Origin: Alphaproteobacteria bacterium
Lineage (GTDB): Bacteria > Pseudomonadota > Alphaproteobacteria > Micavibrionales > Micavibrionaceae
Direction of reading: 5' to 3'
DNA: 64,000 bases
Assembly (NCBI GenBank): GCA_021776075.1
Contig: JAJFGQ010000084.1
Span: 22,148-86,147 of the forward strand
Positions within the stretch are counted from its first letter, which is position 1, and each line of letters begins with the position of its first letter. A program made the position numbers and the translations under genes. The notes under the pieces were generated by a model. That model was not told the DNA's origin. It worked only from the letters and a program-made list of their open reading frames with translations, and did no database searches. This document shows positions 25,801 to 33,239 of this stretch, in pieces.

Positions 25801-25831
25801 AGAGCTTAAAAAATTCAGGGCCGTCTCATGA
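22826..25831 (+). CDS. icmB: IcmB/DotO (TraU) VirB4-like ATPase
   Basis: A 1001-residue ATPase, the VirB4-like energy source of type IVB systems. The C-terminal half carries Walker A (AQPGAGKSVLLNT, about residues 474-486), Walker B-like RLCYDEFHR (near 790), and a following VRGQVIRDVREGRKRGVQI segment typical of VirB4/IcmB. The N-terminal half is the IcmB-specific region. Length is close to Legionella DotO (about 1009). It lies 117 bases after icmJ, and its stop overlaps the next start (ATGA). In Legionella DotO recruits DotB to the inner membrane; both ATPases are present here. Confidence 0.95.
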   Translation: MNWFYKFIAPFQVAFRQSVDSFIRLETSENETTMVAEDGSLLTYLKVDGTRQVIGEQEYQHIIEGATIKIGARFDRQGHALQVFFVRDPARIRRYLQYMIKGSRIAARNIGLEMEDVFEERVTNLSRYVSYEEFYFVLWTRPSILTKNEFQRAAKESKEKNWVRAPYAQYPLAALDALRTRHKSYVSSVESALDELGIKADIMEVHDAMLAVRNNLFPSKAHEDWRICLPGDPIPARAPLSNRDMSDIMWPPVRQQIAAGDARIIDKSICQIGDLYWGGADMTLGPMDATPFIQLLNRLFDADIPYRFSFMIEGGGASAVAMRSFAATLLGVTNSLNKQIKFSLDNLAILARREPVVKLRISFATWGPAGDLKLVQDRLSILVQSVESWGYCQVSEFSGDPLDCIMSSAMGIHCAGTAPSGVAPMFEVMKLLPWHRPSSPFAEGAVLLRSADGKIWPYQTGTNLTTTWFDLVFAQPGAGKSVLLNTLNLGTCLSPGLSKLPYLAVIDIGPSSSGLISLIKEALPTDREHEAAYYRLQMSHQFAVNPFDTQLGCRYPLLDERSYLVEVITLLCTPPGHDKPYDGIQQLAGLVVDEMFRWRDDSAASAEPRPYLPRLDAEVDEALQKFNVHLPSDPYWWDVVDKMFDLGQYHIANLAQRHAVPTLSDSITASRRPQIRSLLEETSVGFSTESVINAFERMITSSIRELPILASVTQFDISDCRVCSLDLMDVCPQGDEVADKQTAIMYMLARHVLVRSWWMGPEALQFIPEKFREYHETRLQDIMEIPKRLCYDEFHRTSSSSSVRGQVIRDVREGRKRGVQIILTSQLLDDFDQDMIDLATGVWVLGTAISDAAVENVRDRFGLSDTARDIIRFKLTGPKAGGAPMLFVLGTNEGRYEQFLYNTLGPIELWALSTSSEDVAIRNRLYGYLGAGRGRQMLATAFPGGSARNEIKRRVQIKSEAEGESKTALTSTVVEEIVDDLVKKSEQASIERELKKFRAVS

Positions 25832-26430
25832 CAAGTGTTGCCGTGCCAGAAAAACAGACTGGAAATAAGAGGAAGAAAAAGAAAAAGACGAAGCTTTATA
25901 TGGTTCTGGGTGGTTTTGCCGTTGTCAGCCTTGTTGTCTGGGCTATGTTACAACCTGCTCAGGGGACAATTCATACGGGGTTGTGCCGGACTTTTGTTGA
26001 GTTAAGGTTGAGGTATCCGGAAACGATGGAAACAATTTCGGTGGAGCAGTTTGGGGGCGCTTATCGTGTTTTTTATATCTATAAGGGGGCTTTCGGCGAG
26101 GTTCGGTCAGAGATGATTCAGTGCCGGTTTAAGCCGGGTCAGAATAATGCGTTGATTCTTGATGCTGTTGAAATTAACAGAGTGCCTGTTGAGAGAAAAG
26201 AGATAGATATTTTTAATGCGACAACTCTTGATTTGCGGCCCGGTATAGGGGCGGATATTTTGCAAGTTTCAAGCGCCGGCCGTTCCGTTGAGGATCAGGC
26301 GTTGATTGATTATTTGGCAGGGCAAATTGAAGCAAATAGGGGAACGACTTCAGTTGTTGATCTATATTGGCCCGATTTAACTATTCCGCCGCCGCCGAGT
26401 AAGTCCCTTATTGATTTGAAACGGGATTAA
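25828..26430 (+). CDS. Unassigned membrane-anchored protein coupled to icmB (TraV position)
   Basis: A 200-residue protein that I do not recognise. It starts in a 4-base ATGA overlap with icmB, so it is translationally coupled. A very basic N-terminus (NKRKKKKKTK) is followed by one transmembrane helix (about residues 24-42), with the rest probably in the periplasm. The remainder has two Cys (about 53 and 95), a central YRVFYIYKGAFGEVR and a Pro-rich end. In IncI plasmids traV is the gene after traU. I infer a periplasmic accessory subunit of the secretion system from position only. Confidence 0.7.
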   Translation: MTSVAVPEKQTGNKRKKKKKTKLYMVLGGFAVVSLVVWAMLQPAQGTIHTGLCRTFVELRLRYPETMETISVEQFGGAYRVFYIYKGAFGEVRSEMIQCRFKPGQNNALILDAVEINRVPVERKEIDIFNATTLDLRPGIGADILQVSSAGRSVEDQALIDYLAGQIEANRGTTSVVDLYWPDLTIPPPPSKSLIDLKRD

Positions 26431-26569
26431 TGTGCCGGAGAATCTTGTTCTTGTAAAATAAGCCCAACTCCATTAACATAACGCAAGAAAACAAACATTA
26501 AGTGATATTGATGAAGTATGTCGTCGATGTCCTGTGCTGTGTTAACTACAAAAAAAGTGATGGACAGAG

Positions 26570-27187
26570 ATGGAAAAGGGAACCTTAAAGCGGCAGTTTT
26601 TCATCGCCTTATTTCCTCCTGCCTGGATATCTGAAAGGATAGAGGCATTGCGTGGTCAGGGTCCGAAAGATTGGGATTGGAAACAGGCGGCAGATTATCA
26701 TGTCACATTGGCCTTTCCGGGTCGCTTGAGTGACAGGGCATTAAAAAGAATGAAGCTTGTTTTACAGGATATTGTGCATGAAGCCTTTGATTTATCTTTT
26801 GAGGGGCTGGGCCATTTTTTGCCAAAAACAGAGGGCCGGAAAAAAAGAACCCCCAAACATGTTTTATGGGCGCGTCCTGATGGACAGGCCGAGAGTGCCA
26901 TACGGATACTGCATAATAAGATTGCCGGCAAACTTCGTAAAAGTGGTTTTAAGTACGGATTGCAGGGAATTACACCGCATTTGACTGTGGCAAAAATACC
27001 GGAGGGCGATCTGGATTTAATGACAGCCTTTACCAAGGCCCATGGTTCTTTGGAAGCGCCCTCATGGCATTGCGATCGCTTTGCTTTGTGTGAAGCATTG
27101 CCGGGCAGCCATGATGATCATCCTGCGAATAATAACGGTGAAGGTAGCCATTATCGTAAAATCGTGGAATTCAGCTTGAAAAACTAA
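26570..27187 (+). CDS. thpR: RNA 2',3'-cyclic phosphodiesterase (ThpR/LigT)
   Basis: A 205-residue protein of the 2H phosphoesterase family. The two catalytic H-x-T motifs are YHVTLAFPG (about residues 43-51) and PHLTVAKIP (about 137-145). The N-terminus RQFFIALFPP is typical of ThpR. Family members open 2',3'-cyclic phosphates at RNA ends; the in vivo role in bacteria is unclear. An ATG nine bases upstream is out of frame. It stands alone after the secretion locus, with 139 bases before it that hold no clear signal. Confidence 0.88.
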   Translation: MEKGTLKRQFFIALFPPAWISERIEALRGQGPKDWDWKQAADYHVTLAFPGRLSDRALKRMKLVLQDIVHEAFDLSFEGLGHFLPKTEGRKKRTPKHVLWARPDGQAESAIRILHNKIAGKLRKSGFKYGLQGITPHLTVAKIPEGDLDLMTAFTKAHGSLEAPSWHCDRFALCEALPGSHDDHPANNNGEGSHYRKIVEFSLKN

Positions 27188-27238
27188 CGGTTTTTTGTAA
27201 AATACAACTCCTTACACTTATAAACGGGGAGAAATGTT

Positions 27239-27538
27239 ATGTGGCCTGACGAGCAACATCAAAAAAAAGCAAAACTGAAAAATAATTTCAATCGTAGCAA
27301 AGAGACGATGCAGATATGGCTTTCAACACTCGCTTTCGTGGGGCTTGTGGGAACGATGGTCGTGATTAACTGGGCGGAGAATGACCGTGTGCGCGCGATT
27401 TTAGAAATGAGCGAACAGGAGAAAGCGGACAAAACTCCGCATTCCCAATATTATTGTGATGAGTATGGGCGGGAAGTTAAAGACCCTTCTAAAAACCCAT
27501 TGGCCGTTCCTTGTAATAAATTTGTGCCAAAGCTTTAA
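27239..27538 (+). CDS. Small single-helix membrane protein, unknown function
   Basis: A 99-residue protein with a basic N-terminus (HQKKAKLKNNFNRSKE), one transmembrane helix (about residues 26-44) and a charged C-terminal part with two Cys (about 73 and 92). A clear ribosome-binding site (GGGGAGAAATGTT) precedes the ATG. I recognise no family. It lies 51 bases after thpR and may share its transcript. Confidence 0.6.
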   Translation: MWPDEQHQKKAKLKNNFNRSKETMQIWLSTLAFVGLVGTMVVINWAENDRVRAILEMSEQEKADKTPHSQYYCDEYGREVKDPSKNPLAVPCNKFVPKL

Positions 27539-27646
27539 AGATAGAAAGTGTTTCTATTACAGTATGTTAGTGTGTTTCTTTCTCTGTTTTCAAAAGAATT
27601 AATATATTCTTAAAGCTTATCTATTACCGTGGGGGCAGGGTGAAAT

Positions 27647-27676
27647 TTGCGCCCGTTGTCTGATTTTTGGTACAAT
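27647..27676 (+). promoter_or_regulatory. Candidate promoter of the 27730-29782 gene cluster
   Basis: TTGCGC (27647-27652) and TACAAT (27671-27676) with an 18-base spacer, 53 bases upstream of the GTG start at 27730. The -10 is strong and the -35 is weak. Confidence 0.35.
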
Positions 27677-27729
27677 GGTCTAGACATAAGAAAAAACGAT
27701 AAAAAAGACTATAAACGAAGAGGGTGTAA

Positions 27730-28107
27730 GTGAGTAATATTCAAGATGACATGACGGCGTTTAAAGACCCCGCTCCTCATAATGAGGAAGCGGTATTATT
27801 GTCTCAGTCGATGGCTTCACAAATGGATGTTGATCTCTTGGTCAATGGCAGCGAAAGAATTATGGTGCTGCATGACAAACCCTTTCCTGATCTTCTTAAG
27901 TGGGGTGAATATGATGCGGAAACGAAGACTCTGAACTTTGTTATGCGGGGTGGTGATGTGATGGATATGGGTATGAAAATACTCGATTCACTGGACTCAA
28001 AAGTACAAAAAGCCACAAAACTTTACGCGATTTATATGCAGGATGGAAAAATCGTGGATTATTACAATGTACCACTGATGGTACATAGTGATGTGGTAGG
28101 GGGGTAA
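27730..28107 (+). CDS. Unknown small cytoplasmic protein, first of a three-gene cluster
   Basis: A 125-residue acidic protein starting at GTG with GAGGG upstream. No signal peptide or membrane helix. It contains RIMVLHDKPFPDLLKWGEYD, MRGGDVMDMGMKIL and a C-terminal YAIYMQDGKIVDYYNVPLM. No family recognised. It ends two bases before the next gene, so the cluster is an operon. Size and lack of membrane segments would fit a chaperone-like or regulatory protein for the following larger gene, but nothing in the sequence proves that. Confidence 0.65.
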   Translation: MSNIQDDMTAFKDPAPHNEEAVLLSQSMASQMDVDLLVNGSERIMVLHDKPFPDLLKWGEYDAETKTLNFVMRGGDVMDMGMKILDSLDSKVQKATKLYAIYMQDGKIVDYYNVPLMVHSDVVGG

Positions 28108-28109
28108 TA

Positions 28110-29228
28110 ATGGCTAAAGAAAAGAATCAAGCAGAACAACTTATAAAATCAATGAGTAAGAAGTTTCTCATGGAGCCTTTTTCTAAAGCTAAGAAATCCA
28201 AGGATCCAAGTGAAAAAAAAGAATATATGACACAGGCTAGGGACTATAAGAATTTTAAAAAAGCGGTTATAGGGGCAAAGGATGGAGATGGTAATGCCGT
28301 TTTTATTAAGCTTGGTAAAGAAGCAGCAAAAATGGATTCCCAAGATAAAGGAAAAAACTTTGGGGGCGCGATTGATAAAATAGACGCTGCTCTAAAACAG
28401 GATCCTGCTTTATTTAAAAAGATGACGAATTTTCTGAAAAAAAATCCAGATTTGGCTGAGTCGGGTATAAAAATGTTTTTTGCAAAACCGGACTTGATAA
28501 GTAAATCCGGGCAGATGGAGTCGCTTGCTTCTTTGTCAAAGAATAAAGGCTTTGATGAGTTTTTGGAAAGAGTGAATGAGCATGAGGGGCTGCAGAAAAT
28601 ATTTTTTGAAGGTGGCGATGGTTCGGGAAAAGCTTTGGATGAGCTTACCAAAGCAGCCAAAGAAAATCCTGATCTTTTTGTTCATATGAATAATTTTATG
28701 ACCAACCACCCCGGTATGGTCGATGATGTAGCGAACCAGTTTTTGAATGATCCAACGGGAGCCATGTTTACGGTTCAGATGCATACGATGGTTGATCTGT
28801 TTCTTACGGAGATTGCCGGTTTTAGTCCTGATTTGGCTAAGTTTTTGCAACCTATAGCAAATACGTTGATTTCTTTGTCAACTGCATTTGATGGTGTTTT
28901 GGGCGATTTTCAAAAAGATATTAAAGGCTTTTTTGGTCCAGAGGGAGAAGAGAAAAAAATAGAGGGTCAGAGTAGTAAAAATGGGAAATTGACAGAAGAT
29001 ATCCCTATAAAAAATGACAATGTGACCATTACAATGAAGAATGGGACTGTCGTTGAAATGCCGGCAAAAACCTATGAAACTCTAGAAGAAAAAGGACTTA
29101 CAGGTCATTTTAAATCGGCAAATAGCACTGACAAAACTTCTGAGCCGTCGCAAGATAACTCTGACAAAGAAATAGTAAAAGAGGTTACGCAGACTACTGA
29201 TAATACAGCAAATTTGGTGCCCGGATAA
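28110..29228 (+). CDS. Unknown lysine-rich helical protein, candidate secretion substrate
   Basis: A 372-residue hydrophilic protein with no signal peptide. The first half is rich in Lys and predicted helical, with loosely repeated stretches (LFKKMTNFLKKNPDLAESG, LFVHMNNFMTNHPGMVDDV). A hydrophobic patch near residues 225-270 (LFLTEIAGFSPDLAKFLQP) might insert into membranes. The C-terminal 100 residues are low-complexity and charged. Its DNA looks more A-rich than the secretion genes upstream. No family recognised. A role as a type IVB substrate is a hypothesis based on neighbourhood and composition. Confidence 0.65.
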   Translation: MAKEKNQAEQLIKSMSKKFLMEPFSKAKKSKDPSEKKEYMTQARDYKNFKKAVIGAKDGDGNAVFIKLGKEAAKMDSQDKGKNFGGAIDKIDAALKQDPALFKKMTNFLKKNPDLAESGIKMFFAKPDLISKSGQMESLASLSKNKGFDEFLERVNEHEGLQKIFFEGGDGSGKALDELTKAAKENPDLFVHMNNFMTNHPGMVDDVANQFLNDPTGAMFTVQMHTMVDLFLTEIAGFSPDLAKFLQPIANTLISLSTAFDGVLGDFQKDIKGFFGPEGEEKKIEGQSSKNGKLTEDIPIKNDNVTITMKNGTVVEMPAKTYETLEEKGLTGHFKSANSTDKTSEPSQDNSDKEIVKEVTQTTDNTANLVPG

Positions 29229-29233
29229 AAACG

Positions 29234-29245
29234 AAGGAGGACTAT
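29234..29245 (+). promoter_or_regulatory. Strong ribosome-binding site of the 29249 gene
   Basis: AAGGAGGACTAT, the same 12 bases as at 21586-21597, just before the ATG at 29249. It sets the start and predicts strong translation. Confidence 0.6.
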
Positions 29246-29248
29246 AAA

Positions 29249-29782
29249 ATGAATCAAGCATTAGAAGATAATAAAGGGGTTTGTAAAGATGCCTTTTCTC
29301 AGGAATGTGCCCCGGTTATTTATGGGTTATATGAATCAATGAACACCAAGTTTACAGTGGATAAGGATAATCCCGGTGCTGTTAACATGACAATTTCAGC
29401 AAGGGGTGCTGTCAATTATATTGACAATAATTCTGAAGCTCTTGTTGATGATATTGTAAATAGTATAGAAAGAGCTGCTAGAAAAAAATTTACTCCTGAA
29501 GATAGAGAGATGAAAGAGCTGACTGTTGAGAGTGACTTAGATGATGCAAAAGCGGCCTTTATAACCTTAGATGAAGAGGGGGAAATGAATCTGAGCAGAC
29601 AAAAGTTGAATCAAAAGCTTGCGGGGGTTGGATTTGAAGGGGGAGTTTCTGGAATGATAGATGCGGCTAAGCAGTCTATGGGGTCTATGCAGAATCCAGA
29701 GCAAAAGTCTGTTATGGAGTCTGCTCTTGCGAAAGCGGAAACAGCAACAACGGTACATGTTTCTAATGCGCCGGCACCGTAA
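29249..29782 (+). CDS. Unknown protein, last of the three-gene cluster
   Basis: A 177-residue protein without signal peptide or membrane helix. It contains NMTISARGAVNYIDNNSEA, a charged helical middle and a Gly-containing FEGGVSGMIDAAKQSM segment, ending in an Ala-rich tail. No family recognised. It follows the 372-residue gene by 20 bases with a very strong ribosome-binding site, so it may be made in larger amounts. Its stop is 13 bases from that of the ubiH-like gene on the other strand. Confidence 0.65.
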   Translation: MNQALEDNKGVCKDAFSQECAPVIYGLYESMNTKFTVDKDNPGAVNMTISARGAVNYIDNNSEALVDDIVNSIERAARKKFTPEDREMKELTVESDLDDAKAAFITLDEEGEMNLSRQKLNQKLAGVGFEGGVSGMIDAAKQSMGSMQNPEQKSVMESALAKAETATTVHVSNAPAP

Positions 29783-29795
29783 GAAGATTTTGTTC

Positions 29796-31043
29796 TCAAG
29801 CCGCTTCTTTTTCACGGATCAGGTCCGGTAATATCCCTGCCGATCCCATGGCCTGTTTCATGAAAAACCGTTTGGCAAAAGGCAGGCGTGAAACAGCACG
29901 TAACCCGGCGCGTCTGGCTATGCGGACGGGCGCGATGTTGTTGGAAAATAGTTTAACAAAGCCGTCACAGGTTCCGGCCATGGCCATATTATCAAAGCGT
30001 CGTTGCCGCTGGTAATTTTGTAAAAGGGTTGGACCTCCCGGGTCGTAGCCTTTTTGCACGGCACTTGTTACAAGCGTTGACAGTGCCGCAATATCCCGGA
30101 ATCCCAGATTAAGCCCTTGCCCCGCAATGGGGTGTATACCGTGTGCCGCATCGGCAACAAGAGCCATGCGTGGCGCGATGTAGTTGTGGGCGTGGATAAG
30201 ACTCAGCGGGTATGAAAAGCGTTTTTCGATTTGGTGGACGTTGCCGTAGAAATCCGGGAATCGAGCATTCAGGGCGGCATCAAAAACATCCTGATCGTAG
30301 TGAATGGCGGAGTCTTTTTCCGGTTTATGCTCCGTCCAGACGATGGATGAGCGATGCGCACCGCTTTTGGGGTCGTCGGTTAAAGGCAGGATGGCGAACG
30401 GGCCTTCGGGGCGAAAATTTTCTACGGCCGTGTTTTTATGCGGGTTTGTATGTGTAGCGGTGCATACAATAGCGCGCTGGTTATAGGACCATCCCCGCGT
30501 AGCAATACCCATCCATTCCCGCGTAAAAGAGCCGCGCCCGTCTGCACCCACAACAAGCGGCGCGGAAAAAGCCTGCCCGTCTTCCAGATGAACGGTCACT
30601 TTGTCTTCATCACGGGAGAAATCAAGGATTTTGGCCGGGGCAATATGAGTGGCTGTTTTGAGTGCGGAAACGCGCTCAAACATGGCGCGCCGCATCAGGC
30701 GGTTTTCGGCAATCCAGCCGAATGTACGGTCATCAACTTCACTGCTGTTAAATTCCAGAAGGACGGGCGAATCACCATCCTGAATGTGAATGGTGCTGAT
30801 GGGGCAAGAATTATGTGCCATGCCACTCCAAATTCCGGCGGCTTCCAGTACTTTACGGGATCCGTATGAAACAGCTGTGGTGCGGCCGTCAAAGGCTGTT
30901 TTAAGCTGTGTGTCAGGGGCATCCCGATCAATGCATAGGACCTTGACATCATGCGTGGCTAATAAGGCGGTTAACGTTAATCCCGCTAATCCACCGCCAA
31001 CGATAATGACATCATGTTCAGCTGTTGGTTTCTTTTTCTTCAT
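29796..31043 (-). CDS. UbiH/UbiF/COQ6-family FAD-dependent hydroxylase
   Basis: A 415-residue flavoprotein monooxygenase. The FAD dinucleotide motif VIIVGGGLAGLTLT is near the N-terminus (about residues 13-26), the GADGRGS motif near 168, and the second FAD-binding motif DAAHGIHPIAGQGLNLGF near 298-315. Members hydroxylate the aromatic ring in ubiquinone biosynthesis. Which ring position this enzyme uses cannot be told from the sequence, so no symbol is given. The gene lies 39 bases after the beta-barrel gene on the same strand. Confidence 0.85.
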   Translation of the reverse strand: MKKKKPTAEHDVIIVGGGLAGLTLTALLATHDVKVLCIDRDAPDTQLKTAFDGRTTAVSYGSRKVLEAAGIWSGMAHNSCPISTIHIQDGDSPVLLEFNSSEVDDRTFGWIAENRLMRRAMFERVSALKTATHIAPAKILDFSRDEDKVTVHLEDGQAFSAPLVVGADGRGSFTREWMGIATRGWSYNQRAIVCTATHTNPHKNTAVENFRPEGPFAILPLTDDPKSGAHRSSIVWTEHKPEKDSAIHYDQDVFDAALNARFPDFYGNVHQIEKRFSYPLSLIHAHNYIAPRMALVADAAHGIHPIAGQGLNLGFRDIAALSTLVTSAVQKGYDPGGPTLLQNYQRQRRFDNMAMAGTCDGFVKLFSNNIAPVRIARRAGLRAVSRLPFAKRFFMKQAMGSAGILPDLIREKEAA

Positions 31044-31082
31044 AACGCCTAGGATACAAGGAAAAGAAGCGCTGTAAAGACT

Positions 31083-31736
31083 CTATTGGAACAGATCGAC
31101 GGGAATATCATATTCCAGACCGAGGCGGAACTCATGGGTGCTGTAACCAAAATCATATGTGCCGACTTCTATGTCTGAGGTGCCTAAAATTCTGTAACTT
31201 CCTGTGAAGGCCATGTTTGGTTTGACCCTGTATCTCAGGCCACTTCCCAGTTGCCATGCAAAATCCTTTGAATTACCAAGGGCATCCGGGGCCAAACCGG
31301 AACTGTCGTCAATCTCCGTATCGTTAAATGCCAGCCCGCCGCCAAAAGAGATAAAGGGCTCTACATTTTTCCATTTCATGTCTATGTCATAATAGAAATT
31401 AACCATCCAGAGCCATGTTTCCATGCTTCCGCCCAGAGGAAAGGTACCGGCATTACTAAAATCAATATTATCCATGTCGGCCTTGCGGTAGGATAGCTCC
31501 CCTTCTACACGCCATTTTGGTGTCAGGCGTAAACCCAGAGCGCCGCCGAAAGATTGTGTGTTTTGAAATTTGATATCGCCGCTGGTCGGAACGCTTTTTT
31601 CATTAAATCCGCTGTCCCGAAAGGCGTTTAGACCTAAATAGCCCGCGAAATAAAGACGGCTGGATTGTGCCTGTGCAGGATTTGCCAGAAACAACAGTCC
31701 AACTATGACTACAAAAGCAGCGCACGCTTTTTTCAT
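31083..31736 (-). CDS. Small outer-membrane beta-barrel protein
   Basis: Start chosen at 31736 (MKKACAAFVVIVGLLFLANPAQAQS), a clean signal peptide; 17 upstream in-frame residues are unlikely. The mature part of about 193 residues alternates polar and hydrophobic residues in beta-strand fashion (WRVEGELSYRKADM, FGGGLAFNDTEI, GSGLRYRVKPNMAFTGSYR) and ends in an aromatic strand (HEFRLGLEYDI). This is the pattern of OmpA/OmpW-like eight-stranded barrels and related opacity-type surface proteins. Exact family and ligand are unknown. Confidence 0.75.
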   Translation of the reverse strand: MKKACAAFVVIVGLLFLANPAQAQSSRLYFAGYLGLNAFRDSGFNEKSVPTSGDIKFQNTQSFGGALGLRLTPKWRVEGELSYRKADMDNIDFSNAGTFPLGGSMETWLWMVNFYYDIDMKWKNVEPFISFGGGLAFNDTEIDDSSGLAPDALGNSKDFAWQLGSGLRYRVKPNMAFTGSYRILGTSDIEVGTYDFGYSTHEFRLGLEYDIPVDLFQ

Positions 31737-31858
31737 CTTTTTTGTCTTTCGAATAATGGCCGAACAGGCCGGAGGGGCATCAAACACTACAAAGAGTTTA
31801 TACCAATCTGGCGTCCAGAGGCAAGTGTTGCTGTCCTGAGCAAATGAAAGGGCCGTGC

Positions 31859-32479
31859 TTAGGCGATGGGGGCGTCGACTTTGACGGGTAAATCAGCCGC
31901 AATAGGCTCATCATCCAGCATTTCGATCATGCCGCCCGGCTGCACCGCAAAATTGGCAATAAAGAGGGCGTTGGAATAAAAGACGACACCATCGCATAAA
32001 TATTCGCCTTTCTCATTTTTTCCTTCATAGGTTGCCGGACGAATTGTTCCCTCGATAACGGCCCGGGTCTGGTCGTCCATTTCCTGAGGCATATCAGGGT
32101 TGTCAGTGGATTCAACAATCAGGAAGGGGCCTTCTTCTCCTCTGACGAAGAAACAGAAAAAATGCAAATAATCCAGTATGTTTTCTTCAGTTAATTTAAC
32201 CGGCGCGGCGTGGTTGACCTCATGAATCGGTGGAGAGGTTCCGTTTAAACGGAATAAATTACCCTCCAGCGTCAGGTAATAAACATTAAGGTTTTTTGGT
32301 GTCCAGTTGGGGTCGCGGACACGAACCAGAACAACCTGATCGTAAAAGGGTAAGGCGCGCCATGAGACTTGTGTCGTTTGTGGCGATGTTTTGAATTTTC
32401 CATCAATAGGTTCAACCTGTTCCAGAAAACCCTGTAATTCTTCCCCTGTTACCGGGTTCCAGTTATTATCATCGTACAT
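31859..32479 (-). CDS. Conserved-looking protein of unknown function
   Basis: A 206-residue acidic protein beginning MYDDNNWNPVTGEELQGF with AAAAGGAA upstream. No signal peptide or membrane helix. The middle (YLTLEGNLFRLNGTSPPIH, LDYLHFFCFFVRGEEGPFL) is beta-rich, and a later piece reads CDGVVFYSNALFIANFAV. I do not recognise the family. It is transcribed away from rpmH. The 241-base gap between them holds the rpmH promoter. Confidence 0.65.
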   Translation of the reverse strand: MYDDNNWNPVTGEELQGFLEQVEPIDGKFKTSPQTTQVSWRALPFYDQVVLVRVRDPNWTPKNLNVYYLTLEGNLFRLNGTSPPIHEVNHAAPVKLTEENILDYLHFFCFFVRGEEGPFLIVESTDNPDMPQEMDDQTRAVIEGTIRPATYEGKNEKGEYLCDGVVFYSNALFIANFAVQPGGMIEMLDDEPIAADLPVKVDAPIA

Positions 32480-32636
32480 GTACGGTTCCTTTTAGTTCTG
32501 TTATGCCGCTAACTTAACAAAATTTAACCCATCTATCATGGCAGACAGAGCCATTTTGTGCAAAGCCCGATTTCAGAGAAATTATGCCTTTTGTTTGGAT
32601 TGGTCAAAGAAATAATTAATTTGTATTCTGAAATCA

Positions 32637-32665
32637 TTGACATCTGCTGCTGAAATCGTTATACA
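32637..32665 (+). promoter_or_regulatory. Near-consensus sigma70 promoter of rpmH-rnpA-yidD-yidC
   Basis: TTGACA (32637-32642), a 17-base spacer and TATACA (32660-32665), 55 bases upstream of the rpmH start. It is one of the two best promoter matches in the window and fits the strong expression expected for a ribosomal protein operon. Confidence 0.75.
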
Positions 32666-32720
32666 CGCCCCTTATTGATAACATTAACCGATTTATATTG
32701 AAGAAACGGAGCGCCGTATT

Positions 32721-32855
32721 ATGAAACGTACATTCCAGCCCAGCCGCTTAATTCGTAAGCGCCGTCATGGTTTTCGCTCCCGTATGGCGACAAGAACAGG
32801 ACGTGCTATTTTGGCCCGTCGGCGCGCAAAGGGCCGTAAGGTTCTGTCAGCCTGA
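32721..32855 (+). CDS. rpmH: 50S ribosomal protein L34
   Basis: A 44-residue, highly basic protein: [18 protein letters not shown], then [18 protein letters not shown] and a KVLSA end, an unmistakable L34. It binds 23S rRNA in the large subunit. The gene directly precedes rnpA in the conserved bacterial order and has a strong promoter upstream. Confidence 0.97.
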   Translation: MKRTFQPSRLIRKRRHGFRSRMATRTGRAILARRRAKGRKVLSA

Positions 32856-32897
32856 GCGGTTGTTACCGCCATGCATGCTTTGAAAAAGGATATGAGA

Positions 32898-33239
32898 ATG
32901 TTGGATCGTTTGAAAAAACGGTCCGATTTTTTGTGCGTACAAAAAGAGGGCAAAAAATGGGTGTCGAAAAGCCTGATTTTGCAGGCTATGGGGACTGAGA
33001 CGGGAATGGTACGATTTGGTCTTACGGTTAGTCGGCGCGTGAGTAAGTCGGCTGTGAAGCGCAATAGAATCAAAAGGCGGTTGCGGGCGGTTGTCTATGA
33101 TATTTTACCGTTTTACGCTTGTGATGATGCTGATTATGTTTTAATTGGACGTCAGGAAACGGCGGACCGCTCCTATGCTGATCTGACAAACGATCTGAAA
33201 TGGTGTTTGAAAAAACTGGAGTTTGAAAAAAAGAGATGA
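32898..33239 (+). CDS. rnpA: Ribonuclease P protein component
   Basis: The start at 32898 (MLDRLKKRSDFLCV) has AAGG eight bases upstream and matches the family N-terminus; an ATG at 32871 would add nine residues. The 113-residue protein carries RFGLTVSRRVSKSAVKRNRIKRRLR, which includes the RNR motif that contacts RNase P RNA. It assists the catalytic RNA in 5' maturation of tRNA. The stop overlaps the yidD start (ATGA). Confidence 0.95.
   Translation: MLDRLKKRSDFLCVQKEGKKWVSKSLILQAMGTETGMVRFGLTVSRRVSKSAVKRNRIKRRLRAVVYDILPFYACDDADYVLIGRQETADRSYADLTNDLKWCLKKLEFEKKR

Noticed and set aside
32514..32527. A second CtrA-like box upstream of rpmH
   Set aside because: The TTAA half-sites are separated by six bases, not seven, so it does not fit the CtrA full site.
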